A DNA stretch of 37,695 nt, taken from assembly GCF_028598745.1 (NCBI RefSeq), contig NZ_JAQRFK010000030.1, forward strand, positions 1-37,695, in the 5' to 3' direction. Origin of the DNA: Xenorhabdus sp. IM139775. Its GTDB lineage: Bacteria > Pseudomonadota > Gammaproteobacteria > Enterobacterales > Enterobacteriaceae. Positions 22,487 through 30,609 of the stretch are shown piece after piece; within the stretch, counting starts at the first letter, position 1; every line of letters starts with the position of its first letter. Position numbers and translations under genes: made by a program. The notes beneath the pieces are model-generated. The model had not been told where the DNA came from and did not search any database. It saw only the letters and a list, made by a program, of their open reading frames with translations.

Positions 22487-24610
22487 ATGAATGAAATAGA
22501 AAAAACAACAATATCATTAATTAATTTAATAATAATGATATCTAATAAGAACCATGCAGCCACATCAAATAAAAACTTAAATAATGATGATGATTATATT
22601 TCCACCCTAAACAGGCTACAAAAAGAATGCAGCATTAAAATTAAAAATAAATACTCTATAAATAAGAAGTTAGGTGACATATCCCTGCCTGCCATTTTGT
22701 TTGGCAACGATGGGCAACCTTTCATTCTGGCTAAATATGATGAGCAGCGGGTATTAATCCAAAAGCCTGACCAAGGAACACCAGAGATATTAGGTAAAGA
22801 AGAATTTATCAATCTCTGGAGCGGCAAATGGATAAAAATAAAACAAAAAAGCAATCAATTTAATATTCGCTGGTTTATCCCTGAATTTGTCAGACAAAAG
22901 AAGAACCTGACGGAGATACTCCTGTTCTCCTTCGTCCTGCAAATTCTGGCACTTATCTCCCCGCTGGTCGTGCAGGTTGTCATGGACAAGGTTCTTGTGC
23001 ATCAGGCATTTTCCACATTGGATGTCCTGATTTTCGGGCTGGTGGCGGCCGGGTTGATTGAAATCATTCTGCGGGGGTTACGTGAATATCAGTATGCCCA
23101 CACCGCCAACCGGATTGACATCAAACTGGGGTTAAAGCTGGTTAACCACCTGTTTGGCCTGCCATTGCTCTTTTTTAAATCCCGTCAAGTGGGTGCAATT
23201 GTGACACGGGTACGGGAACTGGAAACGATCCGGGAGTTTTTAACCGGCTCCATGTTCACCCTGTGTATCGACGTTCTGTTCATGTTTGTCTTTATTTATG
23301 TCATGAGCTTACTGTCCGGTCTGCTGACGCTGATCTTCCTGCTGACCCTGCCCTTTTATGCCCTGCTTGCCTGGTGGGTGACGCCGAAAATTGAAAAAGC
23401 AGTGGAAAAACAGTTCACGCATGCTGCCATGAATACCTCTTTCCTCACCGAAACCGTTGCCGGTGCCGAGACACTGAAAAGCCTTGCGGCTGAACCCCGC
23501 TTTATCCGCCGTTGGGATAGCCAGACTGAACAGATGGTCAGCACCAGTTATGATGTGCAGCAATGGGATAACCGTTCCGGTCATCTGGTGACGGTGTTAC
23601 AAAAAGTCACCAGTGCTGTCATTATCTGGTTAGGGGCTTCACAAGTGCTCTCCCTGCATATGACCATTGGTCAATTGATCGCTTTCAATATGATGGTCAG
23701 CCACACCCAACAACCCCTGTCTAAGTTGGTGCAACTCTGGGGGCAATTTATCCGCTCACGCATTGCCATTGATAAGCTGGGAGATATGTTGAACCTGCCG
23801 ACAGAGCAGCAATCTGGTCACCAACAGGTGGCATTGCAAGGGGCAATCTCATTTTCTGATATTGTCTTTCGCTATCAACCTGATCTTTCCCCCACCATCA
23901 ACCATTTCACGCTGGATATTCGGGCAGGAGAAACCGTGGGCATCGTCGGTACGTCGGGTTCGGGGAAAAGCACCCTTGCACGTTTGCTGTTGCGGCTTTA
24001 TACCCCAGAAAGTGGTGCTATCACGCTGGATGGCATTCCCTTGCAATATCTCAATATTGAAGCCATCAGGCAGCAGATCGGTATCGTTCTGCAAGAAAAC
24101 TTTCTGTTTAATAAAACGGTGTATGAGAATTTGTCTCAATCCTGCCCTGATGCCCCGTTATCTGCGGTGATTGAGGCAGCAAAACTGGCAGGGGCACACG
24201 ATTTTATTCTCAGGTTGCCGATGGGGTATGACACGGTGATCGCGGAAGGGGGTCAATCGCTATCAGGCGGTCAGCGGCAGCGTCTGGCGATTGCCAGAAC
24301 CCTGCTGTCAGATCCCAAAATCCTGATTTTGGATGAAGCCACCAGCGCACTGGATGATGAATCACAAGCCATCATTCAAACCAATATGGCGGCGATTGCC
24401 CAAGGCAGAACGGTTATCACCATTGCGCACCGGCTTTCCACGGTGCGCCAATGTGACCGGATCATTGTATTAAATCAGGGCCAAATCATCGAGCAAGGTA
24501 GCCATGAACAGCTTCTGCAACAAGGCAAACATTACCGGAAACTTTGGCAGTTACAACAAGAGCTAAGACAAGAACAAGAAACAAAACAGGAGGAACCTGC
24601 CCATGTTTAA
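22487..24610 (+). CDS. rtxB: MARTX type I secretion ABC transporter RtxB
   Basis: Inner-membrane ABC exporter of 707 residues that powers toxin export. A degenerate C39-like domain without catalytic residues covers ~50-125. The membrane domain follows (~145-430). The ATPase domain has Walker A GTSGSGKST (~486-494), signature LSGGQRQR (~591-598), Walker B ILILDEAT (~612-619) and the switch histidine in TIAHRLS. MARTX systems use two different ATPases, RtxB and RtxE, as a presumed heterodimer with RtxD and TolC. No convincing ribosome binding site precedes the ATG at 22487; the in-frame ATG at 22535 is an alternative. The 3' end overlaps rtxD by 8 nt, indicating translational coupling. Its first ~120 bp are strikingly AT-rich. 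Confidence 0.95.
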   Translation: MNEIEKTTISLINLIIMISNKNHAATSNKNLNNDDDYISTLNRLQKECSIKIKNKYSINKKLGDISLPAILFGNDGQPFILAKYDEQRVLIQKPDQGTPEILGKEEFINLWSGKWIKIKQKSNQFNIRWFIPEFVRQKKNLTEILLFSFVLQILALISPLVVQVVMDKVLVHQAFSTLDVLIFGLVAAGLIEIILRGLREYQYAHTANRIDIKLGLKLVNHLFGLPLLFFKSRQVGAIVTRVRELETIREFLTGSMFTLCIDVLFMFVFIYVMSLLSGLLTLIFLLTLPFYALLAWWVTPKIEKAVEKQFTHAAMNTSFLTETVAGAETLKSLAAEPRFIRRWDSQTEQMVSTSYDVQQWDNRSGHLVTVLQKVTSAVIIWLGASQVLSLHMTIGQLIAFNMMVSHTQQPLSKLVQLWGQFIRSRIAIDKLGDMLNLPTEQQSGHQQVALQGAISFSDIVFRYQPDLSPTINHFTLDIRAGETVGIVGTSGSGKSTLARLLLRLYTPESGAITLDGIPLQYLNIEAIRQQIGIVLQENFLFNKTVYENLSQSCPDAPLSAVIEAAKLAGAHDFILRLPMGYDTVIAEGGQSLSGGQRQRLAIARTLLSDPKILILDEATSALDDESQAIIQTNMAAIAQGRTVITIAHRLSTVRQCDRIIVLNQGQIIEQGSHEQLLQQGKHYRKLWQLQQELRQEQETKQEEPAHV

Positions 24611-25958
24611 GGCTATCTTGCGCAGGGGGATCAAGCGGTTACGAACGACCCGTCCCCATTATGATTTTTTACCGACACATCTGGCATTGTCGCAACGGCC
24701 ACCTTCCCCGTTCGCCCGTTATACGGCAATCACGCTCAGCATCAGCGTTCTGATCGCCCTGCTCTGGGCCTATCTGGGGAAGCTGGATGTACAGGCAACC
24801 GCCACAGGGCGTTTGATAGCATCTGGCCGTTCCCAAATCATTCAGGCTTACGAACAGAGCCGCCTGATGGCGATTCATGTCGCCAATGGTCAGCACGTTG
24901 AGAAAGGTGTCCCTTTGCTTACGCTCAATACGCTCGGCGTCAATCAGGATATTGCGCGTTTGTTCGAACAACGTGACTACACGATAGAAGAAGAAATCCG
25001 TTATCACGCACTGCTTAAGAAGCATGATCCCAAGTCCCTGCCACTTTTTCAGCAGCAATCGGCGGACAGGCAGGAAAAAATTCTGACGCATTACTCTCAC
25101 GAAAAACAGGAATTCGACTCAATCATTAACAATATCCGTGCAGAAATGGAGGTGAACCTAGCTTCCCAAACATCGCGGAACAGCGATATCCGCTCATTGA
25201 TCCATCTGCGTGACAATATCAACCAGCGTTTATTGGCCCGCAAGACCCTGAGCCAAAAGCAGGTCATCAGCAAGGTAGAATATCTGGAACAAGAAAAAGA
25301 ATTTCTGGAAACGGAAAGGTTGATCGCTCAACAAAAATCAGAACTGGGTATTTTGGTGACCCAATACCAAAGTCTGGAAGCGCGTTTCAAGGGCGTCAAA
25401 ATACAAAAAGAGCGCGAGTGGTTTGAGAAAAGAAAACAAGCAGAAATGCAATTGGCGGTCATAAAACAAGAAATCTCCAAAATGCAGGAGCGGGAAGAGC
25501 TTGAGGTGGTGCGCTCACCGGTGAGCGGCACGGTTCAACAGTTGAGTGTCCATACCCTTGGCGCCGTTCTGCAACCAGCCCAGAATTTAATGGTGATTGT
25601 GCCTGATGAGCATGTCCAACTCGCTGAAATCCAAATCCTCAACAAAGATGTCGGTTTTGTCTATCCCGGTCAGCACGTCACGGTGAAAGTTGATGCTTTC
25701 CCTTATACCCGCTATGGCACCATTGACGGGGAATTACTCAGCGTTTCCAGGGATTCCACCAACGATGAACGGCTGGGTCTGGTTTTCCCCGCACAAATCA
25801 GCCTCAAACAGAACAATATCATGGTGGATGGAAAACCGGTTGAAATCACGGCGGGGATGTCCATTGTGGCGGAAATCAAAACCGATCAGCGAAGAGTGAT
25901 TGATTATCTGCTCAGCCCAATTCAGGAATATCAATCTGAAGCATTGAGGGAAAAATAA
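24603..25958 (+). CDS. rtxD: Type I secretion membrane-fusion protein RtxD (HlyD family)
   Basis: Periplasmic adaptor of 451 residues that links the RtxB/RtxE ATPases to an outer-membrane channel. One transmembrane helix lies near residues 40-58 (TLSISVLIALLWAYLG). A lipoyl-like half (TATGRLIASGRSQIIQAYE) and a long charged coiled-coil hairpin (~120-290) follow, then the second lipoyl half (VRSPVSGTVQQL) and the beta-barrel with GMSIVAEIKTDQRRVIDYLLSPI, the usual HlyD C-terminus. An AGGAGG site lies inside the end of rtxB, 8 nt before the ATG. It ends 2 bp before rtxE. No tolC gene lies in the window, so a chromosomal TolC elsewhere is expected. Confidence 0.95.
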   Translation: MFKAILRRGIKRLRTTRPHYDFLPTHLALSQRPPSPFARYTAITLSISVLIALLWAYLGKLDVQATATGRLIASGRSQIIQAYEQSRLMAIHVANGQHVEKGVPLLTLNTLGVNQDIARLFEQRDYTIEEEIRYHALLKKHDPKSLPLFQQQSADRQEKILTHYSHEKQEFDSIINNIRAEMEVNLASQTSRNSDIRSLIHLRDNINQRLLARKTLSQKQVISKVEYLEQEKEFLETERLIAQQKSELGILVTQYQSLEARFKGVKIQKEREWFEKRKQAEMQLAVIKQEISKMQEREELEVVRSPVSGTVQQLSVHTLGAVLQPAQNLMVIVPDEHVQLAEIQILNKDVGFVYPGQHVTVKVDAFPYTRYGTIDGELLSVSRDSTNDERLGLVFPAQISLKQNNIMVDGKPVEITAGMSIVAEIKTDQRRVIDYLLSPIQEYQSEALREK

Positions 25959-25960
25959 GC

Positions 25961-28099
25961 ATGGCTGAGACGTTCTCTTTTACCGGCGGCGAAAATTTCA
26001 CGCCTGATACTAACAACAGCGCACTGGATTGCATTGCCTATTTGGGCAAACAATTTCACAAAGTCGCTTCTGTCGAACAACTGCATCATGTTCTGGGTGT
26101 GGATTCCCTTGCGCTGACCGATCCACAGCTACGTGAAGCGGCAGATACCATCGGGCTGCACAGTAAGTTTGAACACCTGACACCCGATACCGCCGCCACG
26201 TTACCGTTACCTGCCCTGATTGAATTGGAGCAACGCTGGTGGGTACTGGCAGAAATCCGTCCTGACACTTTGACGGTGTTCGATCCCGGCAGCGGAAAAT
26301 ATGAAGCACGTGCATTAGCTCATGGCGGATACGACTATAAAGTGCTGCTGGTGGCGGATAAATCCCTGACCAAGCAGCAGGTTAAGTTTGGCCTAAGCTG
26401 GTTTTACCCCTCCATTTTCAGGCAAAAAAATCAGTTACGGGATATTTTCCTGTTTGCCATCGTGTTGCAACTTTTTGCACTGGCTTCCCCGCTATTGTTT
26501 GAAAATATCATCGACAAGGTGCTGGTCGGGCGAAGTATTTCCAGTCTGCATATTTTGGGCATGGCGATGCTGGCACTGGCATTGGCGGAACCCCTGTATG
26601 GCTTCCTGCGCAATACCGTGTTTGGGCATATGGCCAGCCAAATTAATGCTGAACTCTCCGGCAGGCTGTACCGCCATCTGGTGGGATTACCCCTGCCCTA
26701 TTTTAAGCAACGGCAAACCGGGCAAATTATCGCCAGAGTCCGGGAAATGGCGCATATCCGCCAATTTCTGACCGGATCGACCCTGATGCTGTTGCTTGAC
26801 CTGATTTTCATCATTCTGTTTCTGGGCGTGATGTTCCATTACTCCTCCCTGTTGACCTGGATCGTCATCAGTTCACTGGCGCTCTACTTTTTGTTATGGA
26901 TCGCCGTCGGGCCAATGATCCGGCGCAAGGTAGAAAAAGAGTATGAAGCGGACGCCAATGCCACCAGCTTTCTGACAGAAGCGGTCACGGGGATTGAAAC
27001 CATCAAAACCACCGCGACCGAAAAACGCTTCCTGCACCAATGGCAAAAGGTCTTGAGCCAGCAATTAATCCAACGTTTTACGGCGCAAAAAAGCGGGCTG
27101 GCAGCGGGACAAGGAATTGAACTGATCCAAAAAGTGGTTGCCGCCCTGCTGCTGTGGTGGGGAGTCCGGGGCGTGCTGGATGGCGAATTATCCCCCGGTG
27201 AATTAATTGCGTTTAATATGCTGGCGGGGCATGTTACCCAACCCATTTTAAGGCTGGCACAAGTCTGGCAAGACTTTCAGCATACCCTGATCGCCCTGCG
27301 CCGGGTAGGGGATATTCTTGATGAACCCATGGAAAGCAGCAAGCAGGGGCTGGCATCCGCCCCCGAACTGGCCGGTCAGATTGAGTTCAGGAATATCCGC
27401 TTCCGCTATCATGCAGATACACCCGAAGTGCTGGCAAATCTGTCGCTGGAAATTAAAGCCGGGGAATTTATTGGCATCACCGGGCCGTCGGGTTCCGGCA
27501 AGAGTACCCTGACCCGCTTATTGCAGCGCCTCTATGTGCCGCAGCACGGTCAGGTTTTGGTGGATGGCATGGATCTGGCGATTGCTGATCCCGTCTCACT
27601 GCGCCGTAATATGAGCGTGGTCTTGCAGGAGAGCATTCTGTTTTCCGGCAGCATTGCCGACAATATCCGCCTGTGCAAACCCAATGCCAGCGATGAAGAA
27701 GTCTATCGGGCGGCAGCCTTAGCGGGCGCGGTTGACTTCATTAATGCCTTTCCCCATCAATTTGCCCATCCGGTTGGCGAAAAAGGCTGCAATCTTTCTG
27801 GCGGGCAACGGCAACGCATCGCATTGGCAAGGGCATTGCTGAGTGATCCCAAGATTTTGATCCTTGATGAAGCCACTTCCGCGCTGGATTATGAATCTGA
27901 AGCCGCCATCATGGGCAATATGGATGAAATCTGCCGGAACCGAACGGTGATCAGCATTGCTCATCGGCTCAATACCCTCCGCCATGCGGATAAAATTTTT
28001 GTTTTGGATTTGGGGAAAATCGCTGAATCAGGTACACATGATACGCTGGTACAACAAGATGGCTTATATGCACAACTTTGGTATCAACAAACCCAGTGA
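25961..28099 (+). CDS. rtxE: Second MARTX type I secretion ABC transporter RtxE
   Basis: A 712-residue ABC exporter, partner of RtxB. The N-terminal C39-like domain (~15-120) keeps a cysteine at the nucleophile-like position (Cys24, LDCIAYLG), but the usual histidine is replaced by Trp in RWWVLAEI, so it should not be a peptidase. Such domains bind the substrate in HlyB-type exporters. The membrane domain spans ~140-430. Walker A is GPSGSGKST (~508-516), the signature LSGGQRQR (~611-618) and Walker B ILILDEAT (~632-639). A GAGGG ribosome binding site lies within the end of rtxD. It is the last gene of rtxBDE. Confidence 0.95.
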   Translation: MAETFSFTGGENFTPDTNNSALDCIAYLGKQFHKVASVEQLHHVLGVDSLALTDPQLREAADTIGLHSKFEHLTPDTAATLPLPALIELEQRWWVLAEIRPDTLTVFDPGSGKYEARALAHGGYDYKVLLVADKSLTKQQVKFGLSWFYPSIFRQKNQLRDIFLFAIVLQLFALASPLLFENIIDKVLVGRSISSLHILGMAMLALALAEPLYGFLRNTVFGHMASQINAELSGRLYRHLVGLPLPYFKQRQTGQIIARVREMAHIRQFLTGSTLMLLLDLIFIILFLGVMFHYSSLLTWIVISSLALYFLLWIAVGPMIRRKVEKEYEADANATSFLTEAVTGIETIKTTATEKRFLHQWQKVLSQQLIQRFTAQKSGLAAGQGIELIQKVVAALLLWWGVRGVLDGELSPGELIAFNMLAGHVTQPILRLAQVWQDFQHTLIALRRVGDILDEPMESSKQGLASAPELAGQIEFRNIRFRYHADTPEVLANLSLEIKAGEFIGITGPSGSGKSTLTRLLQRLYVPQHGQVLVDGMDLAIADPVSLRRNMSVVLQESILFSGSIADNIRLCKPNASDEEVYRAAALAGAVDFINAFPHQFAHPVGEKGCNLSGGQRQRIALARALLSDPKILILDEATSALDYESEAAIMGNMDEICRNRTVISIAHRLNTLRHADKIFVLDLGKIAESGTHDTLVQQDGLYAQLWYQQTQ

Positions 28100-28104
28100 T
28101 GACA

Positions 28105-28144
28105 GCGAAAAAGAAATTCATGGGAGACATGAGACTTTTTTCGC
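28105..28144 (+). terminator. Probable terminator of rtxBDE
   Basis: Five bases after the rtxE stop, GCGAAAAAG (28105-28113) can pair with CTTTTTTCGC (28135-28144) through a bulged stem, and TCATG/CATGA pairs inside. The T6 stretch lies in the 3' arm. This suits an intrinsic terminator, though the stem is AT-rich. Confidence 0.5.
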
Positions 28145-28161
28145 CCTAGAATCAATTTCAT

Positions 28162-28184
28162 CGTGACATTAACATAACGTGACA
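28162..28184. promoter_or_regulatory. CGTGACA direct repeats before the GlxA/AraC regulator
   Basis: CGTGACA occurs at 28162-28168 and again at 28178-28184, a 16-bp period, about 30-50 bp before the regulator start. AraC-family proteins often bind direct repeats, so this may be an autoregulatory site; that is inference. Confidence 0.35.
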
Positions 28185-28212
28185 AAATGTTCTTAAGGAA
28201 GAGAATATCACT

Positions 28213-29208
28213 ATGAAACAAGTCTCTATTACAGCACTGGTTTTTTCTCACACCTCTGTCACATCGGTTGCCATGCCGATTGAAATTCTTACCCTCGCCG
28301 CCAACGCCATTGGCGGCTCAGTGCCTCACGTCAGCATTATCTCGCCGACCCATCAGGGAATGATCCGCCAGAGAATCAATCATACCGATGGCCTGCTGAT
28401 GGACTCAGTTCCCTGCTCCCACGGTTCGCTCCTTTCTGATCCCGACGACGAACAGCAACCCGATATTATCCTGATCGGTTCACTGGGTTTTCCTGATTGG
28501 GAACCGCGGCACTGCTCACAGGAAATCATTGAGTGGCTTAAGGCAATGGATGAACAGCGCATTCCCATTGTCTCCATCTGCTCAGGCACATTTATGCTTG
28601 CCAAAGCAGGATTATTAGACACCGGTGCAACGATCCATCCTCATTTTTCCCCTGAATTCAAAAAATTATTTCCCCATATTCCCCTTTACAGCGACAAAAA
28701 AATCATCAGTAATAACCACCGTTTCTGTATCTCCAGTGCCTATGGATGTGGAAGCTATATGTTGAATATCGTTGAGTTGATATACGGACAATATGCCAGA
28801 GAGCGATGCGCAACATTCCTGTTAGATGAAAATGACCACCCAAGCTCATACGATCCCGCCAGTTTTGCCCCCTATCGCCAACATGCCGATCCGTTGATCC
28901 ATAAACTGCAAGATTGGATGCACGCTTTCCCTTCTGACATTTTATCTGTCGCCGATTTGGCGAATAAAATTCATCTGTGTGAACGCCAAATGAAACGGCG
29001 CTTTAAGCTCGCCACCGGCAAAACACCGATCCAATATATCCAACAAATTCGCCTGTCACAGGCCAAGCATTGGCTGGAAAAATCCCATAAAACCATTGAA
29101 GAAATCAGTCATAAGGTGGGTTATGAGGATACCCGTTATTTCAGGGAATTATTCAAACGTTGCAATGGGCTGACGCCAAAAGAGTATCGGCAGAAATATC
29201 ATTGCTGA
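28213..29208 (+). CDS. GlxA family transcriptional regulator (DJ-1/PfpI plus AraC HTH)
   Basis: A 331-residue cytosolic DNA-binding protein. Residues ~1-185 form a DJ-1/PfpI-like domain with IVSICSGTFMLAKAGLLDTGATIHPHFS, the conserved nucleophile-elbow segment of this family, presumed to sense a ligand rather than catalyse. Residues ~225-331 are a typical AraC double helix-turn-helix (SVADLANKIHLCERQMKRRFK and IEEISHKVGYEDTRYFRELFKRCNGLTPKEYRQKY). An AGGAAGAG ribosome binding site precedes the ATG. It lies 113 bp after rtxE on the same strand, separated by a hairpin. Its place at the end of the accessory block makes rtx or the methyltransferase pair possible targets; nothing in sequence proves this. 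Confidence 0.9.
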   Translation: MKQVSITALVFSHTSVTSVAMPIEILTLAANAIGGSVPHVSIISPTHQGMIRQRINHTDGLLMDSVPCSHGSLLSDPDDEQQPDIILIGSLGFPDWEPRHCSQEIIEWLKAMDEQRIPIVSICSGTFMLAKAGLLDTGATIHPHFSPEFKKLFPHIPLYSDKKIISNNHRFCISSAYGCGSYMLNIVELIYGQYARERCATFLLDENDHPSSYDPASFAPYRQHADPLIHKLQDWMHAFPSDILSVADLANKIHLCERQMKRRFKLATGKTPIQYIQQIRLSQAKHWLEKSHKTIEEISHKVGYEDTRYFRELFKRCNGLTPKEYRQKYHC

Positions 29209-29424
29209 CCTTGTAAACGGAAAAATATCGCACTTTCCAAGCGCTTCAATGTCAAGCCTGATATCTTTCTTTGAGTAAGGCATTTTCTAATATATCAATG
29301 TTGTTTCGTTTATAGCGCTTGGGGCATTCCAACAATCTCTCCCATCAAGCAGTAGCGACGCGCGCCCAGCTAAGGTATTATTGCCCGCTATATTGTTGGT
29401 ACACGCCCATTATCAATTGAATTT
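29209..29424. promoter_or_regulatory. Right junction of the accessory block, upstream of ybfE
   Basis: 216 bp between the regulator and ybfE. It contains a widely spaced 9-bp inverted repeat, CCAAGCGCT (29237-29245) and AGCGCTTGG (29314-29322). No integrase, tRNA end or insertion-sequence terminus is visible. I looked for a LexA box because ybfE is LexA-regulated in E. coli and found none that convinces. Confidence 0.4.
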
Positions 29425-29715
29425 ATGGCAAAAGAACAAACTGATCGCACCACACTGGATTTGTTCGCAGATGAACGCAGGCCAGGGCGACCGAAAACAA
29501 ACCCGCTGTCCAGGGATGAGCAGCTTAGGATCAATAAACGCAACCAGTTGCGACGAGATAAAGTCAAGGGACTGCGCCGAGTGGAACTCAAACTCAATGA
29601 AGATGCCGTCGATGCACTGAATCATCTGGCAAAACAGCGCAACATCAGCCGCAGTGAATTGATTGAACAAATGTTACTGGCCCAACTGGCAGAAACAAAT
29701 CACCTTGCCGGTTAA
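29425..29715 (+). CDS. ybfE: YbfE, LexA-regulated protein homologue
   Basis: A 96-residue protein nearly identical in its first half to E. coli YbfE (MAKEQTDRTTLDLFADERRPGRPKTNPLSRDEQLR). The C-terminal half (VELKLNEDAVDALNHLAKQRNISRSELIEQML) looks like a ribbon-helix-helix DNA-binding fold, consistent with a CopG-like regulator. Its function is unknown; the E. coli gene belongs to the LexA (SOS) regulon. It keeps its place before fldA, but the upstream neighbour ybfF is displaced by the accessory block. No strong ribosome binding site is seen. Confidence 0.93.
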   Translation: MAKEQTDRTTLDLFADERRPGRPKTNPLSRDEQLRINKRNQLRRDKVKGLRRVELKLNEDAVDALNHLAKQRNISRSELIEQMLLAQLAETNHLAG

Positions 29716-29726
29716 CGGCTTTTATT
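29707..29726 (+). terminator. Short hairpin with T-tract at the ybfE stop
   Basis: GCCG and CGGC pair around GTTAA, overlapping the ybfE stop codon, and TTTTATT follows. The four-pair stem is short for an intrinsic terminator, so termination may be partial. Confidence 0.3.
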
Positions 29727-29752
29727 AAACAACAATAAAGCGCTGTCACCAC

Positions 29753-29771
29753 ACAAATCTGACAGATTTGT
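29753..29771. promoter_or_regulatory. Perfect 19-bp palindrome between ybfE and fldA
   Basis: ACAAATCTG and CAGATTTGT flank a single A. The odd-length dyad with almost no loop looks like a protein-binding operator rather than an RNA hairpin. It lies about 120 bp before fldA. Confidence 0.5.
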
Positions 29772-29843
29772 CATTGATGTTTGGTCAGAATAACGCTTTT
29801 CATGTTACCAAAACTGACATTTTTCTAGCTGATTTCAGCGTGA

Positions 29844-29864
29844 TGTGTATAACTTTAATACACA
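29844..29864. promoter_or_regulatory. Inverted repeat just upstream of fldA
   Basis: TGTGTAT and ATACACA separated by 7 nt, ending 26 bp before the fldA ATG. It could be an operator in the promoter or a 5' leader hairpin. Confidence 0.4.
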
Positions 29865-29890
29865 GATAAAACAAGAGGTTAACCCATTTT

Positions 29891-30424
29891 ATGGCAATAA
29901 TAGGTCTATTCTTCGGCAGCGATACCGGCAACACAGAGAACATCGCCAAAATGATCCAAGAAAAATTGGGCGGTGCTGAGGTTGCTGAAGTCCACGATAT
30001 TGCCAAAAGCAGCAAAGAAGATATTGAAGCCTTCGATATTCTGCTGCTTGGCATCCCAACTTGGTATTACGGCGAAGCTCAGTGTGATTGGGATGATTTC
30101 TTCCCAACACTGGAAGAGATCAATTTCGAAGGGAAACTGGTTGCTTTGTTCGGCTGTGGTGATCAGGAAGATTATGCAGAATACTTCTGTGATGCCATGG
30201 GCACCATCCGCGATATTATTGAACCCCGTGGCGCGATTATCGTCGGCCACTGGCCAACCGAAGGATATCACTTTGAAGCCTCCAAGGGCATGGCCGACGA
30301 TAACCACTTCATTGGTCTGGCCATTGATGAAGATCGTCAACCCGAATTGACGGATGAGCGCGTTGAAGCCTGGGTACAACAGATTAAGGCTGAGATGAGC
30401 CTGTCAGAGATCCTGGGTGCATAA
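29891..30424 (+). CDS. fldA: Flavodoxin FldA
   Basis: A 177-residue cytosolic FMN-binding electron carrier, close to E. coli FldA (176 residues). It donates electrons to methionine synthase activation, ribonucleotide reductase activase, pyruvate formate-lyase activase and isoprenoid (IspG/IspH) enzymes. The phosphate-binding loop GSDTGNTE is at residues ~10-17. The flavin-stacking loops around PTWYYGEAQCDWDD and CGDQEDYAEYFCDAMG are intact. A GAGG site lies 12 nt before the ATG. It precedes fur as in E. coli, where fldA and fur can be co-transcribed under oxidative stress control. Confidence 0.97.
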   Translation: MAIIGLFFGSDTGNTENIAKMIQEKLGGAEVAEVHDIAKSSKEDIEAFDILLLGIPTWYYGEAQCDWDDFFPTLEEINFEGKLVALFGCGDQEDYAEYFCDAMGTIRDIIEPRGAIIVGHWPTEGYHFEASKGMADDNHFIGLAIDEDRQPELTDERVEAWVQQIKAEMSLSEILGA

Positions 30425-30485
30425 TCCGGGGATAAAGGCCCTTTCAGGCAGGATAATTCCTGCATAATGTGTCATGATATCGGAC

Positions 30486-30523
30486 TAGGCATGGTTTTCA
30501 TTTTAAATATCCATGCCTATAAT
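30486..30523 (+). promoter_or_regulatory. fur promoter overlapped by a 9-bp inverted repeat
   Basis: A good sigma-70 promoter: TTTTCA at 30495-30500, 17-bp spacer, perfect TATAAT at 30518-30523, about 85 bp before the fur ATG. The inverted repeat TAGGCATGG (30486-30494) and CCATGCCTA (30511-30519) brackets and overlaps both boxes, so a bound protein would compete with RNA polymerase. No textbook Fur box was seen. Confidence 0.55.
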
Positions 30524-30609
30524 CAGCAATGTGATACAGAATCATGATTCCCTCACGATACCCCAAGTATCATAAGCTCACTTAACCCAAGTTACAGGAC
30601 TGAATCCGC

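Noticed and set aside
29281-29424. LexA box before ybfE
   Set aside because: The E. coli gene is LexA-regulated, but no CTG-N10-CAG dyad with the usual AT-rich core was found in the upstream region.
30544-30585. Short open frame before fur as a uof leader peptide
   Set aside because: It has 13 codons, ends before the fur start and shows no similarity I can defend, so it is mentioned only within the fur entry.
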